Source: an uncultured Paracoccaceae bacterium (GTDB lineage Bacteria; Pseudomonadota; Alphaproteobacteria; Rhodobacterales; Rhodobacteraceae). Taken from it: a stretch of 64,000 nt of DNA. The stretch covers positions 29,970 through 93,969 of the forward strand of contig CANNFU010000013.1 in the NCBI GenBank assembly GCA_947503965.1, read 5' to 3'. Shown here piece after piece: positions 52,354 to 61,822 of the stretch; the stretch's first letter is position 1, and the number at the start of each line of letters is the position of its first letter. The notes under the pieces were generated by a model that had not been told where the DNA came from, did not search any database, and saw only the letters and a list, made by a program, of their open reading frames with translations. A program made the translations under genes and the position numbers.

Positions 52354-52676
52354 CGTGCATGATCCATCGCTTCCAGCGCAGGTGATGATGCCAGCATCCA
52401 GCCATCAAACAATGGCTCAGGATCGTCGCGATACGTCACCATAATTTCAATAAACGCATCACCCGATGGGTTCGCGGCGGGATAACGACATTCGTTTAAT
52501 GTCACAGACAAAAAACCTAGCGTCGCTATTTCACCGTTTTGCAACTTCAGGTCAGTCACCTCACCGGTCAGTTTATCAAGCACACGCAACTCACCACCGG
52601 TCGCCGTCACGGCCTCTTGTGCCATCGCAAAACCGGGAAGACATACCGCAGCACTCAGCGTCAATACCCGCAGCAT
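52317..52676 (-). CDS. DUF2155 exported protein
   Basis: 119-residue protein with a signal peptide (MLRVLTLSAAVCLPGFAMAQ). ELRVLDKLTGEVTDLKL and FDGWMLASSPALEAMDHARYDVWALRC match DUF2155, which typically lies next to the NDUFA12 gene in alphaproteobacteria. The ATG at 52676 was chosen because it starts the signal. Function unknown. Confidence 0.88.
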   Translation of the reverse strand: MLRVLTLSAAVCLPGFAMAQEAVTATGGELRVLDKLTGEVTDLKLQNGEIATLGFLSVTLNECRYPAANPSGDAFIEIMVTYRDDPEPLFDGWMLASSPALEAMDHARYDVWALRCITS

Positions 52677-52686
52677 TGATGATCTC

Positions 52687-53070
52687 CTACTCAGGCGACC
52701 AGGCTTCGTAATCGGTTCTTTCCACGGGGGCGGTTTTGCGGATCGACCCTGCGGGCGCATAGGCCGCGGCCGTGCCTGTCAGATTTTCCTGATGCGGCTT
52801 TTCCCACGGTTTCCGGGGCAAATTCGCCTCGGTCGGCGGCTCATCCCATGTGTGGTGCAGCCAGCCATGCCATTCCGGGCTGACGCGCGAGGCTTCGTTT
52901 TCGCCATTATAAATCACCCAGCGGCGGCTATCATCGGCGTTGCGATAAAAGACGTTACCTTCCGTATCCTCGCCCACCCTTTCACCATTCCGACTGGTCC
53001 AAAGCTGCGTGCCGAACGACTGTCCGTCCCACCAGGTAAAGATGCGTTTGATGTTGTGACCAAGGCCCAT
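52687..53070 (-). CDS. NDUFA12-family complex I accessory subunit
   Basis: 127-residue protein matching the NADH dehydrogenase accessory subunit NDUFA12/B17.2: [54 protein letters not shown] and [13 protein letters not shown]. The presence of this supernumerary subunit is typical of alphaproteobacteria. It ends 10 bases before the DUF2155 start. Confidence 0.95.
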   Translation of the reverse strand: MGLGHNIKRIFTWWDGQSFGTQLWTSRNGERVGEDTEGNVFYRNADDSRRWVIYNGENEASRVSPEWHGWLHHTWDEPPTEANLPRKPWEKPHQENLTGTAAAYAPAGSIRKTAPVERTDYEAWSPE

Positions 53071-53131
53071 GGAACGTCTCCGGTTAGCGTCGCCTATCCA
53101 TGCACCAAAGGGCCGGAAAGGTCCAGTGCGG

Positions 53132-53515
53132 TCAACTTGGCACCCGCGCCGTCACCTCGATTTCGATCTTCATTTCCGGGTTTTGCAACTGCGCCGAAAG
53201 CATTGTCGCCGCTGGCCGCGCCGTGGCGAAAGCAGCCGATGTGATCGGCCAGCATTTCGGCCATTCCGCCGCATCCGGAACGATATAGTTGACCCGAACC
53301 ACGTGATCGAGACTACTGCCCGCTTCTGCCAACGCCTTGCCAATCGTATCGAGTGCGTTCTGGCACTGCGCCTCAATACTCTCAGGCATGACCATGATTG
53401 CATAGTCATACCCGGTCGTTCCAGCCACAAAGACCCAGCCATCTGCAACGACTGCGCGGCTATAGCCAATTTGCGCCTCGAAAGGCGAACCGGTAGAAAT
53501 ATGGTTGACGGTCAC
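53132..53515 (-). CDS. RidA-family protein
   Basis: 127-residue member of the RidA/YjgF family, which hydrolyse reactive enamines or imines. [19 protein letters not shown] and [18 protein letters not shown] are typical; the arginine near the C-terminus (TARVPS) aligns with the catalytic one. It starts at a GTG 3 bases after the clpX stop, so it is probably co-transcribed with clpX. Confidence 0.88.
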   Translation of the reverse strand: MTVNHISTGSPFEAQIGYSRAVVADGWVFVAGTTGYDYAIMVMPESIEAQCQNALDTIGKALAEAGSSLDHVVRVNYIVPDAAEWPKCWPITSAAFATARPAATMLSAQLQNPEMKIEIEVTARVPS

Positions 53516-53518
53516 GAC

Positions 53519-54784
53519 CTAGCTCGCGGTCGCAGGCTCTTTCTTTTTTCCGTCGTCATGGATCATCAGCGGGGCAACGTCGGATGTCACCGCCTCTTCG
53601 TTCACGACAACCTCTGTCACTGTGTCCATACCTGGCAGATCGAACATCGTATCCAGCAGGATGTCCTCCATAATGGACCGCAATCCGCGTGCACCTGTCT
53701 TGCGTTCGATCGCGCGCTTGGCAATCGCACTCAGCGCGTCTTCGGTAAATGTCAGCTTGGTGTCTTCCAGTTCAAACAACCGCTGATACTGCTTGACCAG
53801 CGCGTTTTTCGGCGCGGTCAGGATCGTGATCAGTGCGTCTTCGTCCAGATCAGTCAGTGTCGCAATCACGGGCAGACGGCCTACGAATTCCGGGATCAGC
53901 CCAAATTTCAACAGGTCTTCCGGCTCCAAGTCCGTAAAGATTTCACCAATACCGCGGTCGTCTTCTTCGCGCACGTCTGCGCCAAAGCCCATCGCAGAGC
54001 CTTTACCGCGTTGCGCGATGATCTTGTCGAGCCCCGCAAAGGCACCCCCGCAAATGAACAGGATGTTCGTCGTATCAACCTGCAGGAATTCCTGCTGCGG
54101 ATGCTTGCGGCCACCCTGCGGCGGTACGGAGGCTACCGTGCCTTCCATGATCTTCAGCAGTGCCTGCTGCACACCCTCACCCGAAACATCGCGGGTGATC
54201 GACGGGTTGTCAGACTTGCGCGTGATCTTATCAACCTCGTCGATATAGACGATGCCGCGCTGCGCGCGTTCGACATTGTATTCGGACGCCTGCAGCAGCT
54301 TCAGAATAATATTCTCGACATCCTCGCCCACATAACCGGCTTCGGTCAGTGTGGTGGCGTCAGCCATCGTGAAAGGCACATCCAGAATACGGGCGAGTGT
54401 CTGCGCCAGCAGCGTCTTACCGCAACCGGTCGGGCCAATCAGCATGATGTTGGATTTCGACAGCTCGATATCAGATTTATCGGCGTGGTTCAGGCGTTTG
54501 TAGTGGTTGTGAACCGCAACAGACAACACGCGCTTGGCGTGCATCTGACCGATGACATAATCATCCAGAACCTGACAAATCTCGGACGGGGTCGGCACGC
54601 CATCGCCTGATTTCAGCCCTGCGGTCTTGGTCTCTTCACGGATGATATCCATACAGAGTTCGACACATTCATCACAGATAAAGACGGTCGGCCCGGCAAT
54701 CAGCTTGCGCACCTCATGCTGGCTTTTGCCGCAAAAGCTGCAATACAATGTATTCTTGCTATCGTTGCCGGATGTAGTCGCCAT
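53519..54784 (-). CDS. clpX: ATP-dependent Clp protease ATP-binding subunit ClpX
   Basis: 421-residue AAA+ unfoldase. The zinc finger has Cys15, Cys18, Cys37 and Cys40; Walker A GPTGCGKT is at 117-124. The ClpP-docking loop reads MGFG where E. coli has IGFG. Pore and sensor regions follow. The ATG at 54784 was chosen because it gives the family length; an in-frame upstream start adds 20 atypical residues. It lies downstream of clpP. Confidence 0.97.
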   Translation of the reverse strand: MATTSGNDSKNTLYCSFCGKSQHEVRKLIAGPTVFICDECVELCMDIIREETKTAGLKSGDGVPTPSEICQVLDDYVIGQMHAKRVLSVAVHNHYKRLNHADKSDIELSKSNIMLIGPTGCGKTLLAQTLARILDVPFTMADATTLTEAGYVGEDVENIILKLLQASEYNVERAQRGIVYIDEVDKITRKSDNPSITRDVSGEGVQQALLKIMEGTVASVPPQGGRKHPQQEFLQVDTTNILFICGGAFAGLDKIIAQRGKGSAMGFGADVREEDDRGIGEIFTDLEPEDLLKFGLIPEFVGRLPVIATLTDLDEDALITILTAPKNALVKQYQRLFELEDTKLTFTEDALSAIAKRAIERKTGARGLRSIMEDILLDTMFDLPGMDTVTEVVVNEEAVTSDVAPLMIHDDGKKKEPATAS

Positions 54785-54908
54785 CTCAAACCTCTTGGCC
54801 AATTGGCCGATCAAACAGAATTCGGGCCGCCCTTGTTCCAACACTAGGACAGCCCGCCAAGGTCCACAATGTCAAAATGATCATGTGGACGGAGCGTTAA
54901 GAAACCGT

Positions 54909-55529
54909 TTACTCGTCCGATTTTGCCCGGTTTTCGACGATCTCGTCAATCAAGCCCCAGTCTTTTGCCTCTTCAGGTGACATAAAGTTGTCACGCTCCA
55001 ATGCGGCCTCGACTTTCTTCAACGTATTGCCGGTATGCTTCACGTAGATTTCATTCAACCGCGTCTTCAATTTCTGCGTCTCGGCGGCGTGAATCATGAT
55101 GTCGGTCGCCTGGCCCTGATACCCGCCTGATGGCTGATGCACCATCACCCGGGAATTTGGCAATGAAAACCGCATGCCCGGCTCACCTGCGGTCAACAGC
55201 AACGATCCCATTGAGGCCGCCTGCCCGATGACCAGCGTGCTGACCTTCGGTTTGATGTATTGCATCGTGTCATAGATCGACAAACCGGATGTCACCACGC
55301 CACCGGGACTGTTGATATACATGCTGATCTCTTTTTTCGGGTTCTCCGACTCCAGATGCAGCAACTGGGCGACGATCAGCTGGCTCATCCCGTCATGGAC
55401 GGGGCCATTCACGAAAATAATCCGCTCTTTCAGCAGGCGCGAAAAGATGTCGTAGGCGCGTTCACCCCGTGCGGTCTGTTCGACCACCATTGGGACAAGG
55501 TTCATATAGGTCTCGACGGGGTCTTGCAT
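54909..55529 (-). CDS. clpP: ATP-dependent Clp protease proteolytic subunit
   Basis: 206-residue serine protease with triad Ser106 ([10 protein letters not shown]), His131 ([11 protein letters not shown]) and Asp180 ([12 protein letters not shown]). The 124-base gap to clpX suggests a second promoter or 5' leader. A 5-bp dyad (GGACG-N5-CGTCC, 55548-55562) lies close upstream of the start. Confidence 0.97.
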   Translation of the reverse strand: MQDPVETYMNLVPMVVEQTARGERAYDIFSRLLKERIIFVNGPVHDGMSQLIVAQLLHLESENPKKEISMYINSPGGVVTSGLSIYDTMQYIKPKVSTLVIGQAASMGSLLLTAGEPGMRFSLPNSRVMVHQPSGGYQGQATDIMIHAAETQKLKTRLNEIYVKHTGNTLKKVEAALERDNFMSPEEAKDWGLIDEIVENRAKSDE

Positions 55530-55636
55530 ATTTACTGCCTCACATTTGGACGATCACCGTCCTACTTCAAATATCCTGACAGAGTCTTAGTGTTGGGGGT
55601 CAGGGGCTTCAAGGGCGCACGAAAGGTTTGACGAAT

Positions 55637-55660
55637 CGTAAGCGATGACTTACGGTAAGT
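55637..55660 (+). promoter_or_regulatory. ArsR-family operator overlapping a leaderless promoter
   Basis: CGTAAG-N6-CTTACG (55637-55654) and the overlapping ACTTACGGTAAGT (55648-55660) form nested dyads ending one base before the ATG at 55662. A -35 TTGACG (55628-55633) and a -10 TACGGT (55651-55656) with 17-base spacing place transcription initiation at or near the ATG. Confidence 0.6.
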
Positions 55661-55661
55661 T

Positions 55662-55979
55662 ATGGCCTACCAAGATGCAATCACCGCCCTTGCCGACCCG
55701 ACACGCCGCGTCATTATCGACAAGCTGCGCACCGGTCCCCTGCCCGTTGGGGCCATCGCCGATGGCATGGGTGTCAGCCGCCCCGCGGTCAGCCAACATC
55801 TGAAAGTGTTGTCAGATGCGGGTCTGCTATCGGTCACGCCCACGGGCAATCGGCGTGTCTATGCCATTGCACCCGAAGGTGTGGATGAATTGCGCCGCTA
55901 TCTGGACACGCTCTGGGATGACGCACTTGCCGCTTTCGCCCGCGCCGCCGAAGAAAAAGCAAAAGGAAAATCCACATGA
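55662..55979 (+). CDS. ArsR-family regulator paired with AHSA1 protein
   Basis: 105-residue winged-helix repressor: ALADPTRRVIIDKLRTGPLPVGAIADGMGVSRPAVSQHLKVL. There is no metal-binding CxC motif. It overlaps the AHSA1/SRPBCC gene by 4 bases, a frequent pairing. There is no Shine-Dalgarno site; the operator dyad abuts the ATG. Confidence 0.88.
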   Translation: MAYQDAITALADPTRRVIIDKLRTGPLPVGAIADGMGVSRPAVSQHLKVLSDAGLLSVTPTGNRRVYAIAPEGVDELRRYLDTLWDDALAAFARAAEEKAKGKST

Positions 55980-56425
55980 ATGACCCGATCAAAAAAACGC
56001 TAACTGTTCCGCTCAGCCCGGCCGATGCCTTTGCGCTTTTCACAAGCGATATGGACACATGGTGGCCCAAGGACCCGTTTTCAGTGACTGGCGCGCAGGC
56101 AAAAGTGGCCTTTCCTGATCACAAGGATGGCGACATCATCGAAACCGGCGCAGATGGCAGCACCAACATCTGGGGCAAGCTGGTCGCATATGACCCGGGC
56201 AAATTCCTCTCCTTCACATGGCATCCCGGGCGCGACCCAAAGGAAGCGACCGTCGTGACCGTGACCTTCACCGAAACAGAGGATGGCACGCGCTGCGACC
56301 TAACCCATGGCGGCTTTGATATCCTCGGCGATACTGCCGACGCCGTCAGCAACAGCTACCTGAAAGGCTGGGATCTGGTTCTGGGCTGCTACGCCAGTGC
56401 TGTCAAGCTGCCGGTAAGGGCCTAG
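55976..56425 (+). CDS. AHSA1/SRPBCC-family protein
   Basis: 149-residue START-like (SRPBCC) fold protein: LTVPLSPADAFALFTSDMDTWWPKDPFSV and HPGRDPKEATVVTVTFTETEDGTRCDLTHGGFD. Such proteins bind small hydrophobic ligands; coupled ArsR partners are common. Ligand unknown. Confidence 0.88.
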   Translation: MNDPIKKTLTVPLSPADAFALFTSDMDTWWPKDPFSVTGAQAKVAFPDHKDGDIIETGADGSTNIWGKLVAYDPGKFLSFTWHPGRDPKEATVVTVTFTETEDGTRCDLTHGGFDILGDTADAVSNSYLKGWDLVLGCYASAVKLPVRA

Positions 56426-56494
56426 CAAATCGCCTTGCGGCGGTTTCGTTAAAGTTGCACCTTCTGCCCGGAAACTGAGGGCAGGAGACGACAT

Positions 56495-57262
56495 ATGGAA
56501 TGGGCACGCATCAGGTCAGACGACGGGCAAATCATCACCGGCGTCATTGAGGGCGATATGCTGCACCCGCGTGCCGCACTGGGCGCGGAAGAAAGCGCTG
56601 GCGATCCGGTTCCGCTGAGCGGCAGCACGATGCTGCCGCCATGCATCCCCGGCAAATTCATCGGATTGTGGAACAATTTCAAAGCGGCCGCCGAACGCAA
56701 CGGCTGGGACACGCCGGAACACCCGCTTTACTTTCTAAAACCGCTCTCCTCACTCGCCGGACCGGGTGCGACAGTAACGTTGCCGCCCGATTTGGGCCGT
56801 GTCTTATTCGAAGGTGAATTGGGCATCGTCATCGGCAAAACCTGCAGCAATATCAGCGTGTCCGAGGCGGAAGACGCCATTTTTGGCTACACCTGCGTGA
56901 ACGATATCACGGCCCTCAATATCCTGAACGCGGATCCGTCTTTCCCACAATGGACCCGCGCCAAGGGATATGATGGCTTCGGCGTGATCGGCCCGGTGAT
57001 CCAGACAGACGTGAACTGGGAAGACCTGACAGTGAAGGTGATGGTGGGCGACCGCGAAAGGCAGTCTTACCCGGCATCTGACATGATCATGACACCGGCA
57101 GAAATCGTCAGCAAACTCTCGGCCGACATGACGCTTTCACCCGGCGACGTCATCGCCTGCGGCACTTCGATTGGCGCCCGCCCCATCAAGGCTGGGCAAG
57201 AGGTGACGGTCGCGATCGAAGGCATCGGCGCCCTGCCGGTCACCATTGCGGCGACCGACTGA
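56495..57262 (+). CDS. Fumarylacetoacetate hydrolase family protein
   Basis: 255-residue FAH-fold enzyme. GKFIGLWNNFKAAAER, FEGELGIVIGKTCSNIS (metal Glu ligands), GYTCVNDITALN, AKGYDGFGVIGPVIQT and SPGDVIACGTSIG are typical. Family members hydrolyse or decarboxylate beta-keto acids; the substrate is not assigned. GCAGGAGACG precedes the ATG. Confidence 0.9.
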   Translation: MEWARIRSDDGQIITGVIEGDMLHPRAALGAEESAGDPVPLSGSTMLPPCIPGKFIGLWNNFKAAAERNGWDTPEHPLYFLKPLSSLAGPGATVTLPPDLGRVLFEGELGIVIGKTCSNISVSEAEDAIFGYTCVNDITALNILNADPSFPQWTRAKGYDGFGVIGPVIQTDVNWEDLTVKVMVGDRERQSYPASDMIMTPAEIVSKLSADMTLSPGDVIACGTSIGARPIKAGQEVTVAIEGIGALPVTIAATD

Positions 57263-57263
57263 C

Positions 57264-58367
57264 TTATCCGACGTGGAACAGTGACTGGAACAGCCGCGGA
57301 TCAAGGCTCTCTGCGGCAAATGTCTCACCCTCGGTCAGCACCGAAACTGCATCGTGGCTGTGCAGGCTTTCCTGATGGCTTGCGATCACGCGGAAATCAG
57401 AGATCCGGGTATCCAGTTGCAATTGCTCGGTAAACAGACGCGCCGCATCCTCAACAAAGATCGGGTTGGCCGCGTTCAACTCTGCAAAGGCCTGTTCATC
57501 CTCGCGCTTGACCATCACTTGCGTCTCAGTCGGCACAGCCGTTCGCGCACGATCAATCAGGTCTTCGAACCACAGCACCTCTGCGCCGTCTTCAAGCAGC
57601 ACCGAAATCCGGGCCACAGATCGCTGCGAATGCGGCGTAGCCAACTGACCACGGAACTGGCGGGCGTGCTCGGATAGCTCCAGCGAACATGGGCAGGTCG
57701 ACGAATAGACATAATCCAGATGCACGATCTTCTTGCGTACACCTGCACTCTCGACCAATTCCAGCGCGATGTCGTAATACTGATAGCCCGACAGACCAGA
57801 ACGCAGGCTGTCGACCTTCATTGGGAAGCTAAAGCGCATCTGAATGCGGGCGTCGAAGCTCTCCAAATCCGACTTGTAGGCATCCAGCGCCCGCTCGATC
57901 ACTTCAAAGCTAAAGGTTTCTTCAGCATGTTTGTAGAATGTCCGCATGATCCGGGACATGTTGATGCCCTTCTTTTCCGCCTCAAGCGACACGGTGCCGG
58001 TGACGGATGTTTCCAGCGTCAGGTCGCCATTGTCTCGGGTGTGAAAGCGGATCGGCAGGCGGAAATTCGAAATCCCCACATGCTGGATCTGCTGCTGCGC
58101 GCCTTTGATCAGACTGGACGGACCGTTCTGCAGGTCCGGCATAGACGCCTTATAAGCCTCATCCACCTCAAACGCATCGGGGTAAGCACGCGCCAGCGCG
58201 GGGTAATTCGACACTTCCTGACCGGGGATCAACCGCGACACCAGTGGATCAAGCGTCGCCACCTCTTCAGCCGTCACATCGACCGCCCAGCGGCGCAGCA
58301 AGGCCAAGGCCGCTTCAGCCTCTTCGCGGGTCGGTTCCCGATCCATGTCAGGTGAGTGGATATTCAT
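57264..58367 (-). CDS. folE2: GTP cyclohydrolase FolE2
   Basis: 367-residue type IB GTP cyclohydrolase, first step of folate (and queuosine) synthesis. The metal and substrate motif STCPCSLELSEHARQFRGQLATPHSQRS is diagnostic. The ATG at 58367 behind AGGGGG gives the usual start MNIHSPDMDREPTREEAEA; an in-frame ATG at 58475 would add 36 residues and also has a passable ribosome site. The stop is one base from the convergent FAH stop. Confidence 0.93.
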   Translation of the reverse strand: MNIHSPDMDREPTREEAEAALALLRRWAVDVTAEEVATLDPLVSRLIPGQEVSNYPALARAYPDAFEVDEAYKASMPDLQNGPSSLIKGAQQQIQHVGISNFRLPIRFHTRDNGDLTLETSVTGTVSLEAEKKGINMSRIMRTFYKHAEETFSFEVIERALDAYKSDLESFDARIQMRFSFPMKVDSLRSGLSGYQYYDIALELVESAGVRKKIVHLDYVYSSTCPCSLELSEHARQFRGQLATPHSQRSVARISVLLEDGAEVLWFEDLIDRARTAVPTETQVMVKREDEQAFAELNAANPIFVEDAARLFTEQLQLDTRISDFRVIASHQESLHSHDAVSVLTEGETFAAESLDPRLFQSLFHVG

Positions 58368-58541
58368 ATCTGAGCCCCCTGTCGGTGCGTTAGACCCCGC
58401 TAGATGGGGCGCATCATCGGCATTTCCAATGATATCTTTGTAAATACGCAATAATTCGGGGCGCGGATCAGTCATCAGGACCGCCTTTCGAAGGGCTAAG
58501 TGATTTCATATTAACCACTTTTGGGGCTACACGTCACCACG

Positions 58542-59723
58542 TCACATAGCCGCGACAGCCGCGCGCAAATCCGCCAACAGATCGCCCGGATCTTCCAATC
58601 CCACGCTCAGGCGGATCAATCCCGGGGTGATGCCCAGCATCGCCTTGACCTCTTCGGACAACCGCTGATGGGTCGTGGTCGCCGGATGCGTTGCGATCGA
58701 CTTCGCATCGCCCAGATTGTTCGAGATTGTGACAATCTCAAGCGCATTCAATAGCTTAAACGCCGCAGCCTGTGATCCTGCATCAATTGCCAGCACGGTG
58801 CCACCCGCGCCTATTTGCGCGACGGTCAGCGCGTGCTGCGGATGATCAGGCAAGCCGGGGTAAATCACCTGTTGCAAAGCACCGTCCGCCTGCAAGGCCG
58901 TCGCAAGTTTCAATGCGGTGTCGGTTTGTGCCCGCACACGCAATTCCATCGTTTCAAGCCCCTTCAGCATGATCCAGGCATTAAACGGCGACATCGCCCC
59001 GCCGGTATGCTTCAGGTAGGGCTCCACCGTGCCACGAATGAACTCCTTGCTGCCCAGGATCACGCCGCCCAGCGCACGGCCCTGCCCGTCGATATGCTTG
59101 GTCGCAGAATAGACGACCACGTCAGCACCTTGCACAAGCGCGTCAGAAAACACCGGGGTGGCGAAAACATTATCAACGATAACGGTCGCATCCACGGCAT
59201 GGGCTAAATCGGAAACAGATTTGATATCAATCACTTCCAGCGTGGGGTTCGAGATGCTTTCAAAGAAAACCGCCTTGGTATCCGGCCGGATCGCAGCCTT
59301 CCACGCCGCCAGATCGGTACCGTCCACAAACGTCACCTCGACCCCGTATCGGGTCAGAACCTCTTCCAGAATATACAGACATGACCCGAACAGGGCACGC
59401 GCCGACACCACGTGATCCCCCGCACGCAGCATGGATGCGAGCGCGCCGTTCACTGCCGCCATACCAGAGGCAGTCGCAAATCCGTCTTCGGTCCCTTCCA
59501 GCGCCGCAATGCGATCCTCAAACATTGCCACGGTGGGATTACCATAGCGGGCATAGATGAACTCATCATCGCCGGCCTTGATAAATCGGGCCTCGGCATC
59601 TTCGGCTGTGTCATAGACAAAGCCTTGGGTCAGATAGATTGCCTCGCTCACCTCATTATACTGGCTCCGGCGGGTCCCGGCATGCACCGCTTTGGTGCGT
59701 TTGTTCCATGTCTTCATTGTCAT
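58542..59723 (-). CDS. metZ: O-succinylhomoserine sulfhydrylase
   Basis: 393-residue PLP enzyme of the Cys/Met gamma family that makes homocysteine from O-succinylhomoserine and sulfide. The PLP lysine lies in YSATKHIDGQGR; YARYGNPT, SGMAAVNGAL and LIRLSVGLEDPGDL are family motifs. The start context is MTMKTWNKRTKAVHAGTRRSQ. It is preceded by a SAM-II riboswitch and terminator. Confidence 0.92.
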   Translation of the reverse strand: MTMKTWNKRTKAVHAGTRRSQYNEVSEAIYLTQGFVYDTAEDAEARFIKAGDDEFIYARYGNPTVAMFEDRIAALEGTEDGFATASGMAAVNGALASMLRAGDHVVSARALFGSCLYILEEVLTRYGVEVTFVDGTDLAAWKAAIRPDTKAVFFESISNPTLEVIDIKSVSDLAHAVDATVIVDNVFATPVFSDALVQGADVVVYSATKHIDGQGRALGGVILGSKEFIRGTVEPYLKHTGGAMSPFNAWIMLKGLETMELRVRAQTDTALKLATALQADGALQQVIYPGLPDHPQHALTVAQIGAGGTVLAIDAGSQAAAFKLLNALEIVTISNNLGDAKSIATHPATTTHQRLSEEVKAMLGITPGLIRLSVGLEDPGDLLADLRAAVAAM

Positions 59724-59743
59724 TCCTCACACCCGAGAGCGCA

Positions 59744-59778
59744 TTAAAAAACCCCGACACCGGGAAAAGGTATCGGGG
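59744..59778 (-). terminator. Riboswitch-controlled intrinsic terminator before metZ
   Basis: On the minus strand a 10-bp stem (CCCCGATACC with GGTGTCGGGG) closes a 7-base loop and is followed by TTTTTT. It lies 20 bases before the metZ ATG and directly after the SAM-II aptamer, so it is the expression platform. Confidence 0.88.
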
Positions 59779-59796
59779 TATGAAAACCCGCAACCC

Positions 59797-59846
59797 TCTT
59801 TAGCAGCATATTTAACGTGGCCCGCAATCCGGTAACAAATCGCCAC
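59797..59846 (-). ncRNA. SAM-II riboswitch aptamer
   Basis: The minus-strand sequence shows GATTTG, CCGGATTGCGGGCCACGTTAAA and GCTAAAGA in the order and spacing of the SAM-II (metA) RNA motif, a pseudoknot common upstream of methionine genes in alphaproteobacteria. SAM binding would promote formation of the adjacent terminator and reduce metZ expression. Confidence 0.85.
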
Positions 59847-59878
59847 AGGCCACGGCATACGCCCCGGCTGCGCTGGCG

Positions 59879-60958
59879 TCAATCCTCCAATGCGCCGATG
59901 GCCCCGCGCCCCATCATGCGGGCGACGGACCCCCAACCGGCAAAATTCGCCGCCATGAAAACGGTGCGGTCTGTCCCCGGCACAAAGCCCGCGGTCGCGT
60001 ACCACATCGTGTTGGACCCGTCATGGGCCAGCCACCCTTGCGGGGTCTCCATCCATCCCATGGCATAGCGGTCACCCATGGGCGTCTGCAGTCGCGCCCA
60101 GTTGTCGGCGTTCAGGAAACCGGTGTCCCGCAACGCATGCGCCTGCAGATATGTCAGCATATCAGCGACACTAGCGTGTACCGTCCCTGCCGGGCCCAGC
60201 GCAGGGATATTGTCGGCCGCAGGCCCCGGCGGCACGGCCCTGACGCGCAGCCCCCGATGCCCGCGCGGCTGATCCACCACATCGGGCGATCCCGGTGCAC
60301 CGAACCCTGCCGAGGACATGCCAAGCGGGTCGAACACATGGGTCCTGATCAGCGTTTCCCAGCTTTGCCCGGTTGATTGCTGCAACATGGCCCCGACCAC
60401 GACATAGCCCGCGTTGGAATAGAGGAATGTACCCTTGTTGCCATTGGGCGGTTCTGACAGGACCGATGCGGCATAACGCAGCCGGTCCGCCATCATGTCC
60501 CGCTCTGCCAGTGTTCCGGTCAGCCGCCGGGTGTCCGCCAGCCCGATATTTGCCCGCAAACCGGAGCGATGGGTCAGCAGGTCAGCATAGGTGACATTAG
60601 CAAAGGCCGGATCAACGGTGATATTATCGCCCAGGACCGCACCGACCGTATCGTCCCAGTTGATCAACCCGGCCTCGACCATTCGCGCAACCAGTGTGGC
60701 CGTCATCGATTTGGTGTTCGACCCGATATGCCACAAATCGGACGGGGTCACGTTGGCGTCATGGTGCCGCGCCCGCAGGCCCGCCGCGGCGATATCGACC
60801 TGTCCGTTCTTGCTGACGCCCATAGCGATACCGGGGGCGCGTGTCTTGTCCAGCGCCTGCTGGACCCACTCAGCCGGGGCGATGTCGGCAGGGGCGGCAC
60901 CGGGCCAAAGCCCGGCAAAGGCAGACAGGAGCAGATGCAAAACCTTCATTGCTGTCAT
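59879..60958 (-). CDS. Beta-lactamase-family (class C-like) serine hydrolase
   Basis: 359-residue exported serine hydrolase. A short signal peptide (MKVLHLLLSAFAGLWPGAAPA) follows an optional MTA; an ATG at 60949 is an alternative start. SxxK appears as SNTK (GSNTKSMTATLVARM), YxN as YSNAGYV, and a late HDGSNTMWYA replaces the KTG box. Relatives are esterases or DD-peptidases rather than resistance enzymes. Confidence 0.87.
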   Translation of the reverse strand: MTAMKVLHLLLSAFAGLWPGAAPADIAPAEWVQQALDKTRAPGIAMGVSKNGQVDIAAAGLRARHHDANVTPSDLWHIGSNTKSMTATLVARMVEAGLINWDDTVGAVLGDNITVDPAFANVTYADLLTHRSGLRANIGLADTRRLTGTLAERDMMADRLRYAASVLSEPPNGNKGTFLYSNAGYVVVGAMLQQSTGQSWETLIRTHVFDPLGMSSAGFGAPGSPDVVDQPRGHRGLRVRAVPPGPAADNIPALGPAGTVHASVADMLTYLQAHALRDTGFLNADNWARLQTPMGDRYAMGWMETPQGWLAHDGSNTMWYATAGFVPGTDRTVFMAANFAGWGSVARMMGRGAIGALED

Positions 60959-61054
60959 CTATGTGCGCCGACCCATCGCGCCAAGATGCACCGCATTATC
61001 TTGCGCTTTCGGCGCCAATTGTCATGCTGGCCTAAATCAGCCGCGGAGCTCGCC

Positions 61055-61762
61055 ATGACCCAGCCCATCGACCTGTATTTCTGGCCCACGCCGAATGGCT
61101 GGAAGATCTCGATCATGCTGGAGGAGTTGGGCCTGCCCTATACCCTGCATGTGGTCGATATCGGGGCCGGGGATCAGTTCAAGCCGGAATTCCTGGCCAT
61201 TTCACCCAATAATAGGATGCCTGCGATCATTGACCCTGACGGGCCGGACGGGGCACCCATTTCGGTTTTTGAATCCGGGGCCATCCTGCAATATCTGGCG
61301 CGCAAGACCGGGCAGTTCTACGGCGCGACCGAACGGGACCGGGTTGCCGTGGATCAGTGGCTGATGTGGCAGATGGGCGGCCTTGGGCCGATGGCTGGGC
61401 AGGCGCATCATTTCCTGAAATACGCCCCCGCGATGGACCCGCCCAATGATCTGCCCTACGCCAAGGACCGGTATCGTGGCGAAACCGCCCGGCTTTATGG
61501 TGTGCTGGACCGGCAATTGGCGAAGCATGAGTTTGTGGCGGGCGATTTCTATTCCATCGCCGATATCGCGATCTGGGGCTGGGCATCGCTGTGGGAGGGG
61601 CAACAGCAAACGCTTGACGACAAACCGCATATGGCGCGCTGGCTGGACTGGATGGGGGCCCGGCCCGGTGTGCAGCGGGGACGTGCGCTGGCAGCGGAAA
61701 AGCGTGGCGATTTCCGCAAGGACAGCACGGCGCAGAACGTGCTTTTTCAAAAGCCATCGTAA
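61055..61762 (+). CDS. Glutathione S-transferase family protein
   Basis: 235-residue GST. The thioredoxin-like N-domain (LYFWPTPNGWKISIMLEELGLPY, NNRMPAIID, VFESGAILQYLA) and helical C-domain (DQWLMWQMGGLGPMAGQAHHF) match the YfcG/YghU-like group. The start is the ATG at 61055 with GGAG upstream, chosen because it begins the GST fold. Confidence 0.92.
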   Translation: MTQPIDLYFWPTPNGWKISIMLEELGLPYTLHVVDIGAGDQFKPEFLAISPNNRMPAIIDPDGPDGAPISVFESGAILQYLARKTGQFYGATERDRVAVDQWLMWQMGGLGPMAGQAHHFLKYAPAMDPPNDLPYAKDRYRGETARLYGVLDRQLAKHEFVAGDFYSIADIAIWGWASLWEGQQQTLDDKPHMARWLDWMGARPGVQRGRALAAEKRGDFRKDSTAQNVLFQKPS

Positions 61763-61822
61763 CGATTTATTAGCGCTGTTGACGTAATCCTGCGCTTGTT
61801 TGACACGAGTGAAGGCTTCGTA

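Noticed and set aside
53069..54610. 513-residue frame antisense to ridA and clpX
   Set aside because: It is a shadow frame on the opposite strand of well-identified genes, a common effect of high GC codon bias.
59879..60958. Antibiotic-resistance beta-lactamase controlled by the BlaI/M56 pair
   Set aside because: The protein is a generic class C-like serine hydrolase without a KTG box and lies 40 kb from the regulator pair.
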